NCBI RefSeq assembly: GCF_003013475.1
Contig: NZ_PXZO01000065.1
Location: forward strand, 1 to 64,000
Length of the DNA stretch: 64,000 nucleotides
DNA from: Brevibacillus porteri
GTDB lineage: Bacteria > Bacillota > Bacilli > Brevibacillales > Brevibacillaceae
Direction: 5' to 3'
Shown: positions 25,996 to 33,418 of the stretch, one piece after another
Numbering within the stretch: position 1 is the stretch's first letter
Layout of the letters: every line of letters begins with the position of its first letter
Made by a program: the position numbers and the translations under genes
The notes under the pieces: generated by a model
The model's input: only the letters and a program-made list of their open reading frames with translations
Database searches by the model: none
Told to the model about the DNA's origin: nothing

Positions 25996-26790
25996 ATGAT
26001 GCCGTCTTTTTTCATTGCACATGGTGCCCCGTTACTTGCCATAGAAAACAATGCCTATACAGAAGCACTGAACCAATTGCCCAGCCTGCTCCCACGCAAG
26101 CCGCGAGCAATCGTCATGTTTTCGGCTCACTGGGAAGCTTTTGAGCAAACGGTGGGAACGATGGATATCTTCCCGACTATTCACGATTTTGGCGGATTCC
26201 CGCAGGAGTTGTATGAGATTGAGTATCCAGCAAAAGGAGAGCGAGAAATAGCGGAGGAAACAGTCCGCCTTCTTCAGGAAGCGGGCGTGCCAGTTGCTCT
26301 CAACACGACACGCGGACTTGATCATGGACATTGGGTCATTCTGCGCCATATGTATCCGGATGCAGATATTCCTGTTGTTGCCTTATCGGTTAATCCGAAC
26401 CTGACCGTTACAGAGCAATATCAGATCGGTAAAGCACTCAGTCCGCTCCGGGAAAAAGACGTTCTGATCCTCGGCAGTGGCGGAACCGTCCATAATTTTT
26501 CCTATATGAACCTGAGAGAGTCCGATAGTGCTACCTTTGAGTGGGCGGAGCAATTCGAAGACTGGCTGCAAACAACATTGACTGACTGGAATGTCGAGGA
26601 TCTTGCCAACTACCGCGAGCTTGCTCCACATGCCGAAAAAGCTGTTCCTGCGTATGGAACCGAGCATTTTGTTCCGCTTGTGTATGTCATGGGAGCTGCC
26701 GACGATGAACGTACAGCGAAGCGCCTGCATATGAGCATCCGCTATGGAAGTCTCAGTCACACCATTTGGCAGTTTGGTGATACGAAATAA
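25996..26790 (+). CDS. LigB/DODA-type extradiol dioxygenase
   Basis: This is a non-heme metal dioxygenase of the DOPA 4,5-dioxygenase/YgiD class, 264 residues. Candidate metal ligands are in FIAHGAPL (H9), FSAHWEA (around 42-46) and GLDHGHWV (around 107-110). The later SGGTVHNF motif is also typical. The natural substrate in bacteria is unclear. The start is the first of two adjacent ATGs, with GAGGAGAG upstream. Its stop overlaps the start of the ECF sigma gene, so the two are translationally coupled. Confidence 0.85.
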   Translation: MMPSFFIAHGAPLLAIENNAYTEALNQLPSLLPRKPRAIVMFSAHWEAFEQTVGTMDIFPTIHDFGGFPQELYEIEYPAKGEREIAEETVRLLQEAGVPVALNTTRGLDHGHWVILRHMYPDADIPVVALSVNPNLTVTEQYQIGKALSPLREKDVLILGSGGTVHNFSYMNLRESDSATFEWAEQFEDWLQTTLTDWNVEDLANYRELAPHAEKAVPAYGTEHFVPLVYVMGAADDERTAKRLHMSIRYGSLSHTIWQFGDTK

Positions 26791-27677
26791 TGACAGTGCA
26801 CATGGGGGATGTTTATCGGGAGTATAAATCATTACTGTTTTCCCTTGCGTACCGGATGACTGGCTCGGTAACGGAGGCGGAGGACATTGTACAGGATACG
26901 TTTCTTGCGTTGGCAGGTACCGACATCCAAGACATTCACCATGTAAAAAGCTATCTGTGCAAAGCTGTGACCAATCGTTGTCTGGACTTATTAAAATCAG
27001 CCCGTTGGAAGCGGGAGCAGTATGTAGGGGAATGGCTGCCGGAGCCGATGCTGGACGCTTCGGAAACCAATGATCCCTTGCAAACAGTGATTGCCGAAGA
27101 AACAGTCTCGTATGGCTTGCTTGTTCTCTTAGAGAATCTACCGTCGACGTTACGTGCCGTTTTTGTGCTCCGAACGGCACTCGACTACGAATACAGCGAA
27201 ATTGCAGCGATGCTCGAAATGACCGAAGTAAACTGTCGTAAGAAGTTTAGCCTTGCGAGAAAAAAGCTGGCTGAAGCAGGATATCAGGCGATCGTCCCTC
27301 AGTCGAATCAGACTTCGAGCTTGGTAGAACAGCTGATGCAGGCCATTTCCCAATCAGATGCAAAGTCGTTGATCGGACTTTTGACAAAAGATGCTGTGTT
27401 TGTCAGCGATGGTGGTGGGAAAGTCCGTGCGGCTATTCATCCCATCTTTTCAGACGAGCGGATTACTGCCTTCTGGATGGGTGTATGGCCGAGGTGGGCT
27501 TCTCATGCTACGATGCAGATTCGCTCGATCAATGGCCAAGATGGGATTGCCGTCTACTCCGAAGGTCAGCTGAAAATGATCATCCAGATCACAATGAATG
27601 AAGAAGATCGCATTTCACGATTGTACATGATGGTCAATCCAGATAAGCTTGCCCATTTGCAAAAAGAAAATGGATGA
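26790..27677 (+). CDS. ECF41-type RNA polymerase sigma factor with SnoaL-like C-terminal domain
   Basis: The 295-residue protein has sigma region 2 (about 8-75, with EAEDIVQDTFLAL) and region 4 (about 105-165, with YSEIAAMLEMTEVNCRKKFS). A fused C-terminal domain of about 120 residues follows (from about 175) and resembles the SnoaL/NTF2 fold. This layout, next to an AhpD-like gene, defines the ECF41 group, where the fused domain replaces an anti-sigma factor. The ATG overlaps the stop of the dioxygenase gene by one base. An ECF41-type promoter at 27680-27706 upstream of the next gene is its likely target. Confidence 0.9.
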   Translation: MTVHMGDVYREYKSLLFSLAYRMTGSVTEAEDIVQDTFLALAGTDIQDIHHVKSYLCKAVTNRCLDLLKSARWKREQYVGEWLPEPMLDASETNDPLQTVIAEETVSYGLLVLLENLPSTLRAVFVLRTALDYEYSEIAAMLEMTEVNCRKKFSLARKKLAEAGYQAIVPQSNQTSSLVEQLMQAISQSDAKSLIGLLTKDAVFVSDGGGKVRAAIHPIFSDERITAFWMGVWPRWASHATMQIRSINGQDGIAVYSEGQLKMIIQITMNEEDRISRLYMMVNPDKLAHLQKENG

Positions 27678-27679
27678 TT

Positions 27680-27706
27680 CGTCACAAGAAGGACGCTTCA
27701 CTCGTC
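27680..27706 (+). promoter_or_regulatory. Predicted ECF41-dependent promoter
   Basis: CGTCACA at 27680-27686 (consensus TGTCACA), then 16 bases, then CGTC at 27703-27706. This matches the published ECF41 promoter pattern with one mismatch and the correct spacing. It lies 41 bases before the AhpD-like gene. Confidence 0.78.
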
Positions 27707-27749
27707 TTTGAGGTTGAAAGCAAATTCGAGTGGAGAGGAAAGATGAATG

Positions 27750-28196
27750 ATGCAAGCTAGATTCAATCATCGTGCAGCAAATCCTGAGGCGTATCAAACC
27801 ATGCTCAAGCTGGAAAATTTCGTGAATGAGAGCGGCTTGGACAAAAAACTGATTGAGCTGATCAAAATTCGTGCTTCCCAAATCAACGGCTGCGCTTTTT
27901 GCATGGATATGCATACACAGGATGCACGCAAACTCGGTGAAACAGAGCAACGCATTTATTTACTCAGCCTATGGAGAGAATCCGCGGTTTACACAGAGGC
28001 AGAGCGGACCGTCCTTGCACTGACAGAAGCTGTCACTGTCATTACGGCTAACGGAGTTTCGGAAGAGCTCTATCAGCAGGTCCGCGAGCATTTTGACGAG
28101 AATCAGTACGTTGCCTTGATTATGGCGATCAATACGATCAACAGCTGGAACCGAATCGCGATTTCGACAGGAATGAGTGCTCCGTATAATAAGTAA
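27750..28196 (+). CDS. Carboxymuconolactone decarboxylase / AhpD-like protein (ECF41 partner)
   Basis: The 148-residue helical protein has the redox motif CAFCMDMH (CxxC with following His) around residue 50, the AhpD-type active site. Such proteins reduce peroxiredoxin-like partners or decarboxylate lactones. As the usual neighbour and target of ECF41 sigma factors, it is probably a redox-stress enzyme. There are two adjacent ATGs at 27747 and 27750. GAGAGGAAAG lies upstream. The bidirectional terminator at 28209 closes the unit. Confidence 0.88.
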   Translation: MQARFNHRAANPEAYQTMLKLENFVNESGLDKKLIELIKIRASQINGCAFCMDMHTQDARKLGETEQRIYLLSLWRESAVYTEAERTVLALTEAVTVITANGVSEELYQQVREHFDENQYVALIMAINTINSWNRIAISTGMSAPYNK

Positions 28197-28208
28197 AGAT
28201 CAGTCAAG

Positions 28209-28247
28209 AAAAAGACACGCTCTTAGGAAAAGGGAGCGTGTCTTTTT
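28209..28247. terminator. Bidirectional terminator between convergent genes
   Basis: AAAAAGACACGCTC pairs perfectly with GAGCGTGTCTTTTT. It lies between the AhpD-like gene and the minus-strand NimA-like gene and can serve both. Confidence 0.92.
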
Positions 28248-28250
28248 CGG

Positions 28251-28796
28251 CTATACATCCATCTCGACTTTTCTGCCTGGATAGTACTGTTTCTCTTCAG
28301 AAAGTGGATTGCCTTTGGCGGTCAGCACGGTAGGCGTAATCCGGAAGATGGCGGTCGTACTTCCCATCGAAGAACGATACTTGATGACATGCTGCAAAGG
28401 CAACGCTTCTGAATAGTAGCCGGGTACGTACTTGTCGATCATGGATTGCATCGCATCGCGCATCTCCTCAGGTTCAGAAACACGCTCGATTGTCCCAGCG
28501 ATAAACACACTCATGTAAGCCGTATCGATATGGGCAGGCACAGGTGAGGCGATTGTGCCGTATTCCTCGCAAACACTGAAACATACACGGTTGTTGCCAT
28601 TCATCATCTCGATTTTTCTGCCAGAATCCGCGCCGTGAAAATAAATACATCCATTCCACCATGCAAAATTCAATGGGAGGATGTACGGCTCGATTTCATT
28701 GGACAAGCCGAGATGGCCGACCTTAGCCACTTGCAAAAACTGGTCAATTTGCTCCTGATCAGTAATGGTACGCTTGGAATAACGAATTGGTATCAT
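28251..28796 (-). CDS. Pyridoxamine 5'-phosphate oxidase-like (NimA-type) flavoprotein
   Basis: The 181-residue split-barrel protein begins IPIRYSKRTITDQEQIDQFL and continues with HLGLSNEIEPYILPLNF, the usual opening of the NimA/PNPOx-like family. The FMN-binding region includes IYFHGADSGRKIEMM and VCFSVCEEYG. Members bind FMN or heme, and some reduce nitroimidazoles. The actual substrate here is unknown. It is monocistronic, ending at the shared terminator. Confidence 0.85.
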   Translation of the reverse strand: MIPIRYSKRTITDQEQIDQFLQVAKVGHLGLSNEIEPYILPLNFAWWNGCIYFHGADSGRKIEMMNGNNRVCFSVCEEYGTIASPVPAHIDTAYMSVFIAGTIERVSEPEEMRDAMQSMIDKYVPGYYSEALPLQHVIKYRSSMGSTTAIFRITPTVLTAKGNPLSEEKQYYPGRKVEMDV

Positions 28797-28892
28797 GTCG
28801 AGTCCCCCAGTCTGTCGTTGTTATTTTGATCGTAATGGGTATTTGACTAGGAGAACAGGTGCAATTTTGGTAAAAATGAACAGGTCAGATGA

Positions 28893-28926
28893 CAAAAAAA
28901 TAACCGCCCTCTACTGGCAGGGGCGG
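28893..28926 (-). terminator. Terminator of the DUF457 gene
   Basis: Read on the minus strand, CCGCCCCTGCC...GGGCGG is followed by TTATTTTTTT. It lies 13 bases after the stop at 28939. Confidence 0.85.
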
Positions 28927-28938
28927 CAGTCTCGTCGA

Positions 28939-29928
28939 TTATGAGCGTTTTGAATCCAATTTTTTGGTAAGCTGTTCTTCTCCGTGGTGGATCCAACCGA
29001 CGAAGGAATCGCGGATGGTCAGATCAAAATTGAGGTAGACCACGGCGACGAACATGTAGTGACTTTTCCCTTGAAAACGGGAGCGGTAGCGCAGATCAAT
29101 CCATTTGACCTCATAGCCAAAGGAGCGCTCCTTTGTTTCTACATGCACATGATGGGTAAAAGCGAGGAAGGACTGGACTTTGTAGCTTTTCTTGGCTGCC
29201 GCAATCCGCTCATTTTCCGGTTTGATGGAGAAGGTGTCCAGGATGACGACATCGCCTGAAATGACTTCACCTACATACCAATGCTGGTCTGTCTTGGCGA
29301 CGAAGGTCCAATACGTCCAGGAAAGCGTAGGGATGATGGTGAAGGTACCAGCTTTGCCGATTCGCTGACGAACCAACTCGGTCGTTCGTCTTTGCGCCTG
29401 ACAACGCCAGTAATAGTATCCGGCAATGATCACGTAAATCCATAAAAAGACGTGTCCTGGATGCGCACCTGCTGCCCATAGCATAAAGCCGACGAGATGA
29501 GCAGCGAAAATGAACGGATCGAAAATGAAAATGGCGTTGAGAGCCACCCATTTGTCGCGAAACGGGTACAGGCCCTTTGTGCCATAGGAGTTGAACAAGT
29601 CAACGAAGACGTGTAAACAGACGGCTAGGAATATCCAGCCGAGCAAATGCAGCCAATGGGGCTGTGGCATCATGGCCTGGATGAGAACGAAAATGGCTCC
29701 CGTCCAGAGAAATAAAGCCGGAACCGAGTGAGAAACACCTCGGTGGTTGCGAATGTAGGCAGCGGTACCACGAAGGCGGACTAAGCCATCCAAATCAGGT
29801 GCCTGCGAGCCAATGACCGTACCAATCATGACGGCCACTGCAAGTGACGGAGTAGAAGCTACGACAGGATCAAGATAGGCGAGCCCGGCCAACCCAAAGC
29901 CCATGGCAAAATGTGTGGCTGTATCCAT
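28939..29928 (-). CDS. DUF457/YdjM family membrane-bound metal-dependent hydrolase
   Basis: The 329-residue protein has an N-terminal membrane half (1-185) with conserved polar sites: THFAMGFG near the start, PDLDGL, HRGVSHSVPA and DLFNSYGTKGLYPF. These define the YdjM/DUF457 family. The C-terminal part (about 190-329) is soluble and less conserved. The likely activity is hydrolysis at the membrane, with unknown substrate. I chose ATG 29928, since GGAGG lies 14 bases upstream. A GTG at 29958 has no binding site. Confidence 0.85.
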   Translation of the reverse strand: MDTATHFAMGFGLAGLAYLDPVVASTPSLAVAVMIGTVIGSQAPDLDGLVRLRGTAAYIRNHRGVSHSVPALFLWTGAIFVLIQAMMPQPHWLHLLGWIFLAVCLHVFVDLFNSYGTKGLYPFRDKWVALNAIFIFDPFIFAAHLVGFMLWAAGAHPGHVFLWIYVIIAGYYYWRCQAQRRTTELVRQRIGKAGTFTIIPTLSWTYWTFVAKTDQHWYVGEVISGDVVILDTFSIKPENERIAAAKKSYKVQSFLAFTHHVHVETKERSFGYEVKWIDLRYRSRFQGKSHYMFVAVVYLNFDLTIRDSFVGWIHHGEEQLTKKLDSKRS

Positions 29929-30087
29929 GGAATCGTTGTCTTCCTCCCTTCCTTCCACTTTTATTGTTTATTATAGCGTTTGCCTAAGCTTAATTCCCGC
30001 CCGTTCTGAAAATATTTGTGTGCTTGTTCGCACGGGGTGGGAAGGGTATGATGAAAGCGTTGAATCGTTAAAGGAGGAACATGTCGC

Positions 30088-30378
30088 ATGCTAACGGTTT
30101 TCATTGAATACAAGTTGGATACTGAAAAACGGAGTCACGCTCTGCGATTGCTCTCCTCGATGTCTGAGCGAATGGAAGCGATGGGTGCACGTCAGTATCG
30201 TTCAATGGAGGGCTTGGATCAGCCCGGTCTGTTTGTTGAAATGTTTGAGGTCGAGACTGTTCAACTATACGAAGAAATCAAGGCAAACCGATTGGCAGAT
30301 CAAGACTTTTGCGACTGTATTTCCGGCGGAGCTGCGAAACTGCATGTGTGGGCGTTTCGTCCCGCGGAACTGGGATGA
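30088..30378 (+). CDS. Hypothetical protein, ferredoxin-like fold candidate
   Basis: This 96-residue soluble protein begins MLTVFIEYKLDTEKR and has the strand-helix-strand rhythm of small ABM-type (antibiotic biosynthesis monooxygenase-like) domains. No catalytic motif is evident. The start ATG has AAAGGAGGAAC upstream. It is 21 bases ahead of mutY and probably co-transcribed with it. Function is unknown. Confidence 0.65.
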   Translation: MLTVFIEYKLDTEKRSHALRLLSSMSERMEAMGARQYRSMEGLDQPGLFVEMFEVETVQLYEEIKANRLADQDFCDCISGGAAKLHVWAFRPAELG

Positions 30379-30399
30379 AAAGGAGTAGAATAAACGGAA

Positions 30400-31506
30400 A
30401 TGGCAAGAAAACAAGAAAGCTTGAAATATACCCTTCCTGAACAATTTCATGTGTTTGGCTTTGCCCAAGATTTGCTGGCCTGGTACGACTCACAAAAGCG
30501 GGATTTGCCTTGGCGGATCAACAAAGACCCATATCGAATCTGGGTATCGGAGATCATGCTTCAGCAAACACGCGTAGAGACCGTTAAACCTTATTATGCG
30601 AATTTCATGGAGAAATTTCCGACGGTGAGTGATTTAGCGAAAGCGCCCGAGGATGATGTCTTAAAAGCGTGGGAAGGGCTCGGTTATTATTCCCGCGCGC
30701 GCAATCTTCAAGCCGCAGCCCGCGAGGTAACGGTTCGCTATGGAGGAGTTGTGCCGGATACACCAGAAGAGATCGCTACACTAAAAGGTGTCGGTCCGTA
30801 TACAGCAGGTGCCATTCTTAGCATTGCCTATGAAAAGGCAGAGCCGGCTGTGGATGGAAATGTTATGCGTGTCTTTTCACGTCTGCTGTATTTAACGGAC
30901 GACATCGCCAAGCCTGCCACGAGAATCAAAATCGAGCATCTCGTACGCCAGGTCATTCCAGCGGGGAGAGCTGGTGATTTCAATCAGGCTTTAATGGAGC
31001 TGGGAGCGATGGTCTGTGTGCCGCGCACTCCGCAATGCTTGACCTGTCCGGTGTTTGACTACTGTATGGCCCGTCAGGAGGGAGTGGCAGAAGAGCTGCC
31101 GGTCAAAGGCAAAGCCAAACCTCCACGTCCTGTTGATCTGCAAGTAGGCATTATCATTCGCGACGGCAAAGTATTGATGAACAAGCGTCCCGATCAGGGG
31201 CTTCTCGCCGGCATGTGGGAATTCCCTACTGTTGAAACCGAACAGGAAAGTGATGCTGCCAAGCAGGAGGCACTTGCAGTTGGTTTGCGTGAACGATTCG
31301 GAATCGATGTAGAAGTCATGCAGCCACTTGGTACGGTTCAGCACGTCTTCTCCCATTTGCAGTGGAACATGCAAGTATGGTCCTGTGACTGGATCGAAGG
31401 GGAAGAGCTCCCCGCTCATGCAAGATACGCAGCTTGGGAGGAATTAGATGCTTACACCATCCCGATGGCGCATCAAAAAATTCGCGAGCTGTTGGGACAA
31501 AAATAA
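30400..31506 (+). CDS. mutY: A/G-specific adenine glycosylase
   Basis: It removes adenine mispaired with 8-oxoguanine. The 368-residue protein has the catalytic glutamate region WVSEIMLQQTRVETV (around 47), the helix-hairpin-helix LKGVGPYTAGAIL with DGNVMRVFSR and the catalytic Asp (around 150), and the iron-sulfur loop CVPRTPQCLTCPVFDYC (around 205-221). A C-terminal Nudix-like recognition domain follows (about 240-365). The start ATG is preceded by AAAGGAG. The terminator at 31512 follows. Confidence 0.96.
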   Translation: MARKQESLKYTLPEQFHVFGFAQDLLAWYDSQKRDLPWRINKDPYRIWVSEIMLQQTRVETVKPYYANFMEKFPTVSDLAKAPEDDVLKAWEGLGYYSRARNLQAAAREVTVRYGGVVPDTPEEIATLKGVGPYTAGAILSIAYEKAEPAVDGNVMRVFSRLLYLTDDIAKPATRIKIEHLVRQVIPAGRAGDFNQALMELGAMVCVPRTPQCLTCPVFDYCMARQEGVAEELPVKGKAKPPRPVDLQVGIIIRDGKVLMNKRPDQGLLAGMWEFPTVETEQESDAAKQEALAVGLRERFGIDVEVMQPLGTVQHVFSHLQWNMQVWSCDWIEGEELPAHARYAAWEELDAYTIPMAHQKIRELLGQK

Positions 31507-31511
31507 CGATT

Positions 31512-31548
31512 AGGCAAAGCTGTCGAGCATTTTTCGGCAGCTTTTATT
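31512..31548 (+). terminator. Terminator between mutY and the convergent HAD gene
   Basis: AAAGCTGTCGA pairs with TTCGGCAGCTTT, followed by TATTTC. The HAD gene ends at 31544 on the other strand and may also use it. Confidence 0.7.
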
Positions 31549-32320
31549 TCATTAGACCGATGTGACGCAAGCCGTGAGATATCCCGCCATCATCGACGTT
31601 CCGTGTTACGTAATTGGCATGCGGCAACAAAGCTTCATGCGCATTGCCCATCGCGATTCCCATCCCGACATAAGACAGCATTTCTTTGTCATTCAGACCG
31701 TCTCCAAAAGCAACTGCCTTACTTGGCGCAAGCCCGATATGCGAGAGGAGAGCTTCAATACCGAGGGCTTTTGAACCGCCTTTCGCAAAAACATCCATAC
31801 AATACTCATGCCAGCGTATAAACGAGAGAGCGGGAATCTCTTCTCTGTACTGTTGTTCGTGCGCTTCTGGTGTAAACAACAGCGCCTGATAAATATTTTC
31901 AGAATGGGCGAAGTTTGCATTGTGATCAGGGGAATCAAGCTTCAATTGCTGAAAGGTCCAATCCAAATAAGGATGCTGCTTATGGGTAGAAAAGCCCGCC
32001 GTACTGCCTTGAAACACGATGGGATGGTCGTGCTGGTCTGCGATCTGCTGCAATTGATCTAGTGTTGTGGTCGGGATGGGGCGATCATAAATGGTTTTTC
32101 CTTGATAGACGACATATGCGCCATTGCAACTGACATACGAATCGATGCCGCACTGCTGGGCAAGCTCGTCAAAATAATAATGAGCTCTGCCTGTTGCTAG
32201 GACGACCTCGATCTTGTTTCTTTGCAGCTCTTGAATGGCTTCGAGAGTATCCGGTGGTATGATTTTCTCTTCGTTGACGAGTGTTCCATCAATGTCTAAA
32301 AAGACGATTTGATACTCCAT
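31544..32320 (-). CDS. Cof-type HAD-superfamily phosphatase
   Basis: The 258-residue protein has HAD motif I (VFLDIDGTLV, nucleophile D at about 9 and acid D at about 11), motif II in VLATGRA, the motif III lysine region and motif IV VAFGDGLNDKEML. The C2-type cap is between about 85 and 185. Such enzymes dephosphorylate sugar phosphates, FMN or nucleotides. The specificity is unknown. I start at ATG 32320, because GGGGAG lies 7 bases upstream. The frame opens at 32335. Confidence 0.88.
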   Translation of the reverse strand: MEYQIVFLDIDGTLVNEEKIIPPDTLEAIQELQRNKIEVVLATGRAHYYFDELAQQCGIDSYVSCNGAYVVYQGKTIYDRPIPTTTLDQLQQIADQHDHPIVFQGSTAGFSTHKQHPYLDWTFQQLKLDSPDHNANFAHSENIYQALLFTPEAHEQQYREEIPALSFIRWHEYCMDVFAKGGSKALGIEALLSHIGLAPSKAVAFGDGLNDKEMLSYVGMGIAMGNAHEALLPHANYVTRNVDDGGISHGLRHIGLMK

Positions 32321-32391
32321 GATTTCACTCCCCACTGTTCTCTTTTGAATCCATTATAAAGCTTCGAGAGAGGGGAAGAGCAGTGGAAAAT

Positions 32392-32425
32392 AAAAAGATC
32401 ATGCCCCCGCAGACATGATCTTTGT
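32392..32425 (-). terminator. Terminator after the YrzI-like gene run
   Basis: AAAGATCATG pairs with CATGATCTTT. Read on the minus strand it is followed by TTTTATTTT. It is 15 bases past the stop of the small ORF ending at 32440. Confidence 0.85.
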
Positions 32426-32439
32426 AAAACCGTTTCTTT

Positions 32440-32598
32440 TTAGCGAATCAAAAACTCTGGAAATTGTGTGACGATCTGATGCTTTTGTTCTTCGATGCGT
32501 TTCAGCGCTTGCTGTTGCATGTATTTTGCTTCAATTTGCTTCGGTGTCAATTTCCGTTTCTCAATGATGATTGTGAAGAAAATCATTGGAATGTACAT
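32440..32598 (-). CDS. YrzI-like small protein
   Basis: A 52-residue ORF starts at ATG 32598 with GGGAGGGA 9 bases upstream. It opens with a short hydrophobic stretch (MYIPMIFFTIIIEKRK) and then a charged, Gln-rich helix ending EFLIR. The short hydrophobic start followed by a KR-rich turn matches the YrzI family of tiny proteins of unknown function. A terminator follows directly. A related ORF lies at 32741-32893. Confidence 0.6.
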   Translation of the reverse strand: MYIPMIFFTIIIEKRKLTPKQIEAKYMQQQALKRIEEQKHQIVTQFPEFLIR

Positions 32599-32633
32599 GA
32601 GTGTATCCCTCCCATCCCGTTAGTTTGGTGCAG

Positions 32634-32699
32634 TCAGCTACCATCTATCGCTTTGACTCCCGTAAACCTCATCATCTGACGCCGTTGTTTGTTTTTCAT
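32634..32699 (-). CDS. Possible 21-residue basic peptide
   Basis: The ATG at 32699 follows AGGAGGG at ideal spacing and opens a 21-codon frame, MKNKQRRQMMRF followed by TGVKAIDGS. It lies between the two YrzI-like ORFs. The strong ribosome binding site is the only support. It may be a leader peptide or a chance ORF. Confidence 0.35.
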   Translation of the reverse strand: MKNKQRRQMMRFTGVKAIDGS

Positions 32700-32740
32700 A
32701 CTAAAATCCCTCCTGTAGTCAAGTAATTGTGTTTCGTCCA

Positions 32741-32893
32741 TTAAATGCGGCTCACAAATTGTGCTGCTTGAAAAGCATGTTCTTCGGCGCGTTCTTCGAG
32801 ATAGCGACAGCGAGCAGATTCTGCGAAAAGTGTCTCCGCTTGTTCCTTATTGCGTTCAATCTTGACTGTGAAAAGCAAAAAGTTCAGTACCAT
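32741..32893 (-). CDS. YrzI-like small protein, second copy
   Basis: A 50-residue ORF starts at ATG 32893 after GGGGGTGATTG. It begins MVLNFLLFTVKIERNKEQ, a hydrophobic start and basic turn like the ORF at 32440-32598 and like YrzI proteins, and continues with an acidic, Ala-rich helix. Two strong hairpins upstream (32939-32971 and 33011-33041) suggest a separate or attenuated transcript. Function is unknown. Confidence 0.6.
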   Translation of the reverse strand: MVLNFLLFTVKIERNKEQAETLFAESARCRYLEERAEEHAFQAAQFVSRI

Positions 32894-32938
32894 TACCAAT
32901 CACCCCCTTTCAAGGTGGAAAATGTTAATTGATGAGAA

Positions 32939-32971
32939 AGAAAAAGACCACGGGCGAAAGCCTGCGGTCTT
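32939..32971 (-). terminator. Strong terminator between small ORFs
   Basis: On the minus strand AAGACCGCAGGC pairs with GCCCGTGGTCTT around TTTC, followed by TTTCTTT. It lies between the 33-residue ORF and the YrzI-like ORF at 32741-32893. Confidence 0.8.
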
Positions 32972-33010
32972 CTGGCAACAAAAACGGACATGCCGTTTTG
33001 AAGGACATAG

Positions 33011-33041
33011 AAAGACCACAAGCAACAACACCTGTGGTCGG
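33011..33041 (-). terminator. Terminator hairpin after the 33-residue ORF
   Basis: On the minus strand GACCACAGG...TGTGGTC is followed by TTTCT. It begins about 37 bases after the stop of the 33-residue ORF. With the hairpin at 32939-32971 it makes a double terminator. Confidence 0.65.
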
Positions 33042-33077
33042 TAATAGACGAAATAGAAATGTTGAAGAGTACGAATA

Positions 33078-33179
33078 CTACTGGAATTCGTCGACCCAGG
33101 AGGCGCTGCTATATTCAGTTGGAACATCCACAAGACGATCAATAAAAGCTGGTTTTAGATTCATAGCTATCATCATCAT
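33078..33179 (-). CDS. Possible 33-residue peptide with a very strong RBS
   Basis: The ORF starts at the first of three ATG codons (33179), behind AAAGGAGGCAGCACA. It encodes MMMIAMNLKPAFIDRLVDV followed by PTEYSSASWVDEFQ. It is soluble-looking, with an amphipathic middle and a polar tail. Two terminators follow. The ideal ribosome binding site and dedicated terminators argue for a translated peptide. No family is recognised. Conservation across relatives would settle it. Confidence 0.5.
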   Translation of the reverse strand: MMMIAMNLKPAFIDRLVDVPTEYSSASWVDEFQ

Positions 33180-33348
33180 TGTGCTGCCTCCTTTCTTTCC
33201 GTAGTAGTAGTGTGTGGAACGTACTCTTAGAATATGGCATTTTTTTCTTGTTGTAAAGCGATTTTTTACCTATTTCTAGAAGAAAGTATATTCTGAATAT
33301 AATAAAAAATAATAAATAATAAACTTTTGTGCGTTTGGTTGGCAATTT

Positions 33349-33376
33349 TAGGTTTACTCATGCATATGCCGGGTAT
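33349..33376 (+). promoter_or_regulatory. Candidate sigma-D (motility) promoter of the chemoreceptor
   Basis: TAGG at 33349, then 15 bases, then GCCGGGTAT at 33368. The consensus is TAAA-N15-GCCGATAT. The -10 is close, but the -35 is poor. The position 43 bases before the chemoreceptor start is suitable. Confidence 0.35.
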
Positions 33377-33418
33377 TAATATAGGACAATGATAACACGC
33401 AGAAAGGTGATGCAGTGA

